DNA from: Zygnema cylindricum
Lineage: Eukaryota; Streptophyta; Zygnematophyceae; Zygnematales; Zygnemataceae
Reading direction: 5' to 3'
DNA length: 32,341 bases
Assembly: GCA_037447655.1 (NCBI GenBank)
Contig: JBBHKE010000275.1
Coordinates: forward strand, 1-32,341
The notes below the pieces were generated by a model, which worked only from the letters and a program-made list of their open reading frames with translations, searched no databases and was not told the DNA's origin. The translations under genes were made by a program, and so were the position numbers. Below are positions 28,160 through 32,341 of the stretch, piece after piece (the stretch's first letter is position 1; every line of letters starts with the position of its first letter).

Positions 28160-28500
28160 CGTCCACGAGGTCGGGTGTGTCCTATTTAAACCCAGGCTAC
28201 GTCGTCAGTTTTTAGACCTCGATGTACGGATTTTGGAAAAAATTCCGTACAATCTTCGTGCCTAGGTGGCGTCAACCGAGGGAGATTTGTCGACCACGAT
28301 GTGTGTACTTGTTTACTAAATTGACGCGCCGAGCCGTCTTTTACCATCGTCCACCGTCGCGACATCGTGACTTTCGGTGCTTTAACTTCCATGCCACTCG
28401 AAAGTACTCCATTTTATAAAATTTCCTTGCCGCCGATAATATCGCCCAAAGCACATTACAATGTTGCTTTTACTTACACCATTGACTTTGCTATTACCTT
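28160..28500. other. Unassigned spacer before element G
   Basis: Apart from the TATA-like box I recognise nothing here. A 65-codon plus-strand frame (28222-28419) has no family feature. The end (CTTTTACTTACACC...TTACCTT) repeats the motif seen at 27606. Confidence 0.4.
28183..28190 (-). promoter_or_regulatory. TATA-like box upstream of the 5S-like sequence
   Basis: On the minus strand TTTAAATA lies at about -24 to -31 from the 5S start. Plant 5S genes have a TATA-like box near -28. It may be a remnant of real 5S spacer. Confidence 0.5.
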
Positions 28501-29674
28501 TGTTGAAATTTAAGTATTTTCTAGGTCTAGAGATTGTAAAATTAAAGCCAAAAGAGGAGACATTGACAGCTTGCCTCTAACTCTTCACTTTAGTCCCCAC
28601 ACTTGTCGCATTCACTGAAGACTTGAGGAGGAGTTAGATCCATGGCTGCCTAGGCTGTCAAAAAAGGACAAGAAGGTAAATCTTGATAGAGTTACCTAAA
28701 ATGTTTGAGTGACCCGATATTTGATTTGGTTACCTGCCGTCCAACTTAGCTGGTAGCCTTAACATATAAGTCTACGATTAGCTGTAGGATATACTAGGTT
28801 TGATAAATATTTATTTTGTTACACCTAGACTAGTTCATTTAACAGGATATAGATATGTAATGTATAGATATAGTTTTTGTACGATTTTAATGTATTATAT
28901 GAAATGGGTACCTCGCATTTGTTTTGAACACGAAACACATGCCGCGCGTATATTTTCAACGGCTATAGTTGTATCCGGTTTTGATACGACGGCCACGATA
29001 GGAGCTGTGATCACGGAATATGTATTTTTGGCGTTTTACCGTCATCGCCACATCACGTGACACGTGGCGCGACAACGTTGGATTGCGGCAACTCTGGAGA
29101 TTACGGGAACAAATCCGGATATGACATGTGTCGACATTTTGGCCATGTCGTACGATGGCCGTACAAAGAGTACACCGACACATGTACTTTTTTGTACGAC
29201 ACAGTTATTGGATTGGTGCCGTACGTCAGTGGATAGAGTTTTAGAGAGAGATAGGACTTAGAAAATTTAGTAGTTAGCAGCCTTTCTCCGAGAGAGCTCC
29301 TGAACAAAAGGTCATCTTTGACCATTCATAACTATCAATTTACTTGACCATTTTCAGTGATTCTTTTTGCTGCAGACTCAAAGAGAGTCTAGGCTACACA
29401 AAGGTGTAGGCGATTAGAGTTTTTGCCTGCCAAGGTGGGTGCATTTCTAAAGGAAAGTCAAAGTGAATGTGTCCAAAACTCATATTCTAACTTTGCATTC
29501 TGTGTTGGAACTGAGCACACAGAAAGTCTTATTTCACAAAGGTGAAGCTATAATGGGTTTGTCATTGTCAAGGGGTCAGTCATTTGGGTTTATATCAACT
29601 TGGAGTCGGCACTATCTAGATTAGCTTCTTTTGGATCTGCGATTTTTGTGAGCAATGGAGCACACAGAGTTTCA
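28501..29674 (+). mobile_element. 5' LTR of element G
   Basis: 1174 bp, TGTTGAAATTTAAG...GAGTTTCA. It has CCATGGCTGCCTAGG (about 28640), a tRNA-like antisense segment (28710-28772), CACGTGACACGTGG (29054-29067, two ACGT cores), GTAC palindromes (29145-29200), a CTCCGAGAGAG hairpin (about 29285), CAGTGATTCTTTTTGC, and AGACTCAAAGAGAGTCT (29374-29390). The gag start ATG (29655) lies 20 bases before its end. Confidence 0.92.
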
Positions 29675-30826
29675 GGTTATGGGCCCACCATCTAGGGTGC
29701 ATATGTTCGATGGAACAGAATTCACTTATTGGGAGTTTACAATGGAAGGAATGCTTTTCGAGAAGCACTTATGGGGAATTGTTTCGGAACAAGTGAGATG
29801 TATGCCACCTAGCTTTGGAGGAGCTTACTATAGAGAATCATTTGAGGTTGCCCAGAATATCAATGGAAGTTCAGATGCAACGGAAGGTGAAGGGAAAAAC
29901 CTTGCCATGGATGGGGAAATAGGGGAGAAGGTAAAAGGGACACTTATGGTGAGGGGAGTTAGGCTCTCAGCTATAGTACCACTTGTAGGGATTAAAAGTG
30001 AAGAAAATGACACCAAAATATGGGAATACAAAAACACTATAGCAAAACATCTCAGACTTAGAAACGTGTCTAAGTCCATAGCTATCACTCTTATAAACTT
30101 AATGAAGTTTTCAGAGATATGGGAAGCACTAAATCATATTTATAAGAGTGAGACTATTGAGAGGCTGCAATTAGTAAAACAAGAAATAGATGCCTTTGTT
30201 TATAAAAGCGGTAGCATGATAGAGTTTTGCAATTATATTGCTGGGCTATATGTAGAGCTTGCTAGTGCGGGATATGTAGAATCTGATGAGAGGAAGATTA
30301 ATACACTACTCATGAAACTCCCAGATGAGTACGAAAACATCATTTGTCTTATGCAGGCAATGGATGGCTCCTCATGGACTTGGAGCTTACCATGGGGTTA
30401 AATCTTGTGAGGGAAAGCCTTTTGGAGCTTCGTAGGGGAAGTGACAGAGTGAATGCATTTACATATGGTGGTGATTGGCGGAAGCGTGATGAGAGGAACG
30501 GCGGTGACGAGCGGAAGCGTGATGAGAAGAAGAAAGAAAAAGGTAAGCCTTATCGGAACTTTGATAGAAAGAGAGGGAGAGGAAAAGAAACGAGAGCTTT
30601 GAAAAAGGAGGTTTGCTTCTTTTGTAGGGAACCGGGTCATTATATAGAGGAATGCCCTTGTTTGGAAGAACATAGAAGTTGGAATGTGGATGAAGATATG
30701 TTGGAGCTTCTCCGCATCGGTAGTATGGGGAAGAGAGAAAAACACACAAAAATTCCACATAAGCAACAATGTGCTTTTGGAGGTATAAGGGAAGTAAAGA
30801 GAGAGGAGATACTTGAGGGAGTTTAA
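29655..30826 (+). pseudogene. gag: G gag, one frameshift, otherwise well kept
   Basis: The first frame (29655-30401, 248 codons) starts with ATG inside the LTR and reads MEHTEFQVMGPPSRV across the PBS. It goes on FDGTEFTYWEF, GMLFEKHLWGIVSEQ, ENDTKIWEYKNT, IWEALNHIYKSETIERLQL, FVYKSGSMIEFCNYIAGL and LLMKLPDEYENII. It shifts frame near 30385. The second frame continues GLNLVRESLLELRRGSDRVNA and a Lys/Arg-rich stretch. It reaches the CCHC knuckle CFFCREPGHYIEEC (30614-30655) and ends IPHKQQCAFGGIREVKREE, just where the protease should begin. It lacks the protease site. This is the most complete gag in the window and carries the best PBS. Confidence 0.9.
29675..29690 (+). other. Primer-binding site of G, perfect 16-base match
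   Basis: GGTTATGGGCCCACCA follows the LTR end TTTCA without a gap. It is the exact complement of 16 bases of the plant initiator tRNA-Met anticodon arm (UGGUGGGCCCAUAACC). Drosophila copia uses the same tRNA region. The ATG in it (29679-29681) pairs with the CAU anticodon and is in frame with gag. Confidence 0.88.
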
Positions 30827-31511
30827 AATATTGAGGATAGTTTCATAGATATTTTGGAAACAGAAAAACTGGTCAGAAAGGGAGACTTCATTGGATTCCG
30901 AGGAAAGGGGAGGATTAATTATAGAGGGGGTTTTAAAAGATAGGGGAGAAGAGGAATATTTAATGAAAGGTTTAGGGGATGAGAAATATTTATTGAGAAT
31001 AAAATTAGAAAGTGATAGTGGAAAGAATTCCATGGGAGAGAGTAATGAAAGTTCAAAAAATGGGGTGAGAATCATGGATAAAAATATGAGTACAAAGATG
31101 TAGATTTTACGAGGAACTTAGTGGGGACTCTTCTTTAAGGATATATTTGGGGGTTAATGGTTTTGACATCACTAATGGGAGTGATGCCCTGTATAAAGGT
31201 GTGCCTTTAGAAGGGTTAGCATCTGAGTATTTGTTGCAAATTGGGGATGGGGCTGACTGTTGGAAATGCAAAAGGGAAAGTGGATTTCGGTTGGATGATA
31301 AGGGGAGGAGGTGGATAAAATCTTTGCTCGGATTTATGAAAAGTGGCATGCAAAATAAAATGTATGATTGACGAGATGAAATCATTTTTGGTCATCTAAT
31401 ACACTTTCTTAAATATCAAGGTATTCGCTTGAAGCTTCATGAAGGAAAAAGGAAAGGAATATATATATAAATGTATTTGTTGTTTTTGAAGGGAGTTGAA
31501 AGTAAAGTAGA
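30827..31511 (+). pseudogene. pol: Scraps of G pol (RT end and RNase H)
   Basis: LMKGLGDEKYLLRIKLESDSGK (30963-31025) matches the RT stretch DMKDLGEAKYILGIQMERDRGK of M. DITNGSDALYKG, EYLLQIGDGADCWKCK and RWIKSLLGFMKSGMQ (31147-31350) match DITTWSDASYGD, GYVLYVGEGDCCWSSK and MWVKSLLQELGFMKKG. RT catalytic residues and the RNase H EAEY and CDNQ parts are missing. The deletion therefore joins the gag/protease border to late RT, removing roughly 2.5 kb. Confidence 0.75.
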
Positions 31512-31513
31512 CT

Positions 31514-31528
31514 AGAAAATAAGAGGAG
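31514..31528 (+). other. Polypurine tract of G
   Basis: AGAAAATAAGAGGAG stands directly before the 3' LTR start TGTTGAAATTTAAG. It is almost the same as in M. Confidence 0.85.
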
Positions 31529-32341
31529 TGTTGAAATTTAAGTATTTTCTAGGTATAGAGATTGTAAAATAAAAGCCAAAAGAGGAGACATTGACAGCTT
31601 GCCTCTAACTCTTCACTCAAGTCCCCACACTTGTCGCAGTCACTGAAGACTTGAAGAGGAGTTAGATCCATGGCTGCCTAGGTTGTCCAAAGAGGACAGG
31701 GAGGAAAATCTTGATAGAGTTACCTAAAATGTTTGACGGACCCGATATTTGATCCGGTTACCTGCCGTCCAACTTAGCTGGTAGCCTTAACCTATAAGAC
31801 TAGGATTAGCGGTAGGATATACTAGGTTTGATAAATATTTATTTTGTTACACCTAGACTAGTTCATTTAACAGGATATAGATACGTAATGCATAGATACA
31901 GTTTTTCTACGATTTTAATGTATTATATGAAACGGATACCTCGCATTTGTTTCGAACACGAAACACATGCCGCGCGTATATTTTCAACGGCTATAGTTGT
32001 ATCCAGTTTTGATAGGACGGCCACGATAGGCGCTGCAATCACGGAATATATACTTTAGGCATTTTAACGTCATCGCCATGTCACGTGACACGTGGCGCAA
32101 CAACGTTGGATTGCGGCAACTCCGGAGATTACGGGAACAAATCCGAATATGACATGTGTCGACATTTTGGCCATGTCGTACGATGGTCATACAAAAAGTA
32201 CACCGGCACATGTACTTTTCTCTACAACACATAAATTTGATTAGTGCTGTACGTTAGTACATAGATTTTTAGAGAGAGATAGGACTTAGAAAATTTACTA
32301 GGTAGCAGCCTTTCTCCGAGAGAGCTCCTGTACAAATGGTC
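31529..32341 (+). mobile_element. 3' LTR of element G, cut by the window end
   Basis: The first 813 of about 1174 bases, colinear with 28501-29313 without large gaps. CCATGGCTGCCTAGG (about 31668), the tRNA-like segment and TCACGTGACACGTGG (32081-32095) are conserved. Confidence 0.93.

Larger units (their letters stand above)
28501..32341 (+). mobile_element. Copia element G, internally deleted, runs off the window
   Basis: G has a 5' LTR (28501-29674), a 1.85-kb internal region, a polypurine tract and a 3' LTR (31529 onward). Copia internal regions are normally about 4.5 kb. Here gag is almost complete, while protease, integrase and most of RT are gone and RNase H remains only as a decayed scrap. 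The LTRs differ by roughly 7-8% by eye, so this is an older copy than M. The 5' neighbour is ACCTT. The matching target duplication would lie outside the window. Confidence 0.9.

Noticed and set aside
28000-28230. Cassandra TRIM element
   Set aside because: Possible, but no TG...CA-bounded LTR pair and no PBS is visible beside the 5S-like sequence.
30398-31075. 225-codon minus-strand frame opposite G gag
   Set aside because: It is the antisense of the Lys/Arg/Glu-rich gag and RT remnants (Ser/Phe/Leu-rich). The plus strand has the CCHC knuckle.
1-32341. Gypsy, caulimovirus-like or LINE sequences, and host protein genes
   Set aside because: All pol pieces show the order protease, integrase, RT, RNase H and copia motifs. 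I saw no movement protein, chromodomain, endonuclease domain, or intron-bearing host gene.

Overview
The window looks like a repeat-rich intergenic stretch of a land-plant nuclear genome: AT-rich, no intact host gene, and almost wholly made of nested, mostly dead Ty1/copia LTR retrotransposons. The plant assignment rests on a degenerate 5S rRNA sequence (28041-28159, minus) whose conserved blocks are of the plant type, and on primer-binding sites that match the plant initiator tRNA-Met as I know it. The species cannot be named from the sequence.

Layout. 1-1432: two plus-strand copia LTRs or LTR pieces. 1585-2367 and 8842-9015: one plus-strand LTR (element E1), split by a complete minus-strand copia element M (2368-8841, target duplication ATTCT). 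E1's decayed gag follows at 8996-9406. After it come a plus-strand RT fragment (9407-10133), a third M-type LTR in minus orientation (10134-11169), and a second copy of the E1 LTR end and gag (11170-12165). A 750-bp stretch is identical in the two copies. 12160-13531: the gag start and LTR of another minus-strand copia relic (C3), with a MITE-like element (12226-12732) inside its gag. C3's LTR abuts C2, a plus-strand copia relic (13532-17975) that itself carries an L2-type solo LTR (14186-15076, target duplication GTAAT).

18821-19720: another plus-strand LTR, broken by a minus-strand LTR and pol 3' end (19721-21461). 21462-23858: N, a non-coding minus-strand LTR element sitting where the RT of a copia pol should be. 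23866-27606: integrase, protease, gag, PBS and 5' LTR of a minus-strand copia element (D). 27607-28500: spacer with the 5S-like sequence. 28501 to the window end: G, a plus-strand deletion derivative with a nearly complete gag, only scraps of pol, and LTRs on both sides.

The unifying observation is that these copia families, though strongly diverged, share one architecture. (1) The primer-binding site is GGTTATGGGCCCACC(A), complementary to the anticodon arm of initiator tRNA-Met rather than to the tRNA 3' end, as in Drosophila copia. (2) In the main lineage the gag frame starts inside the LTR, runs through the PBS, and the AUG that pairs with the CAU anticodon is in frame with gag. (3) The LTRs share ordered blocks: a CATGGCTGCC block, a tRNA-like segment in antisense, a G-box (CACGTG), a CTCTC/GAGAG hairpin next to the TATA position, and a GACTC/GAGTC hairpin after CAGTGATTCTTTTTGC. 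No element in the window has an intact gag-pol, so any recent movement must have depended on proteins from elsewhere.
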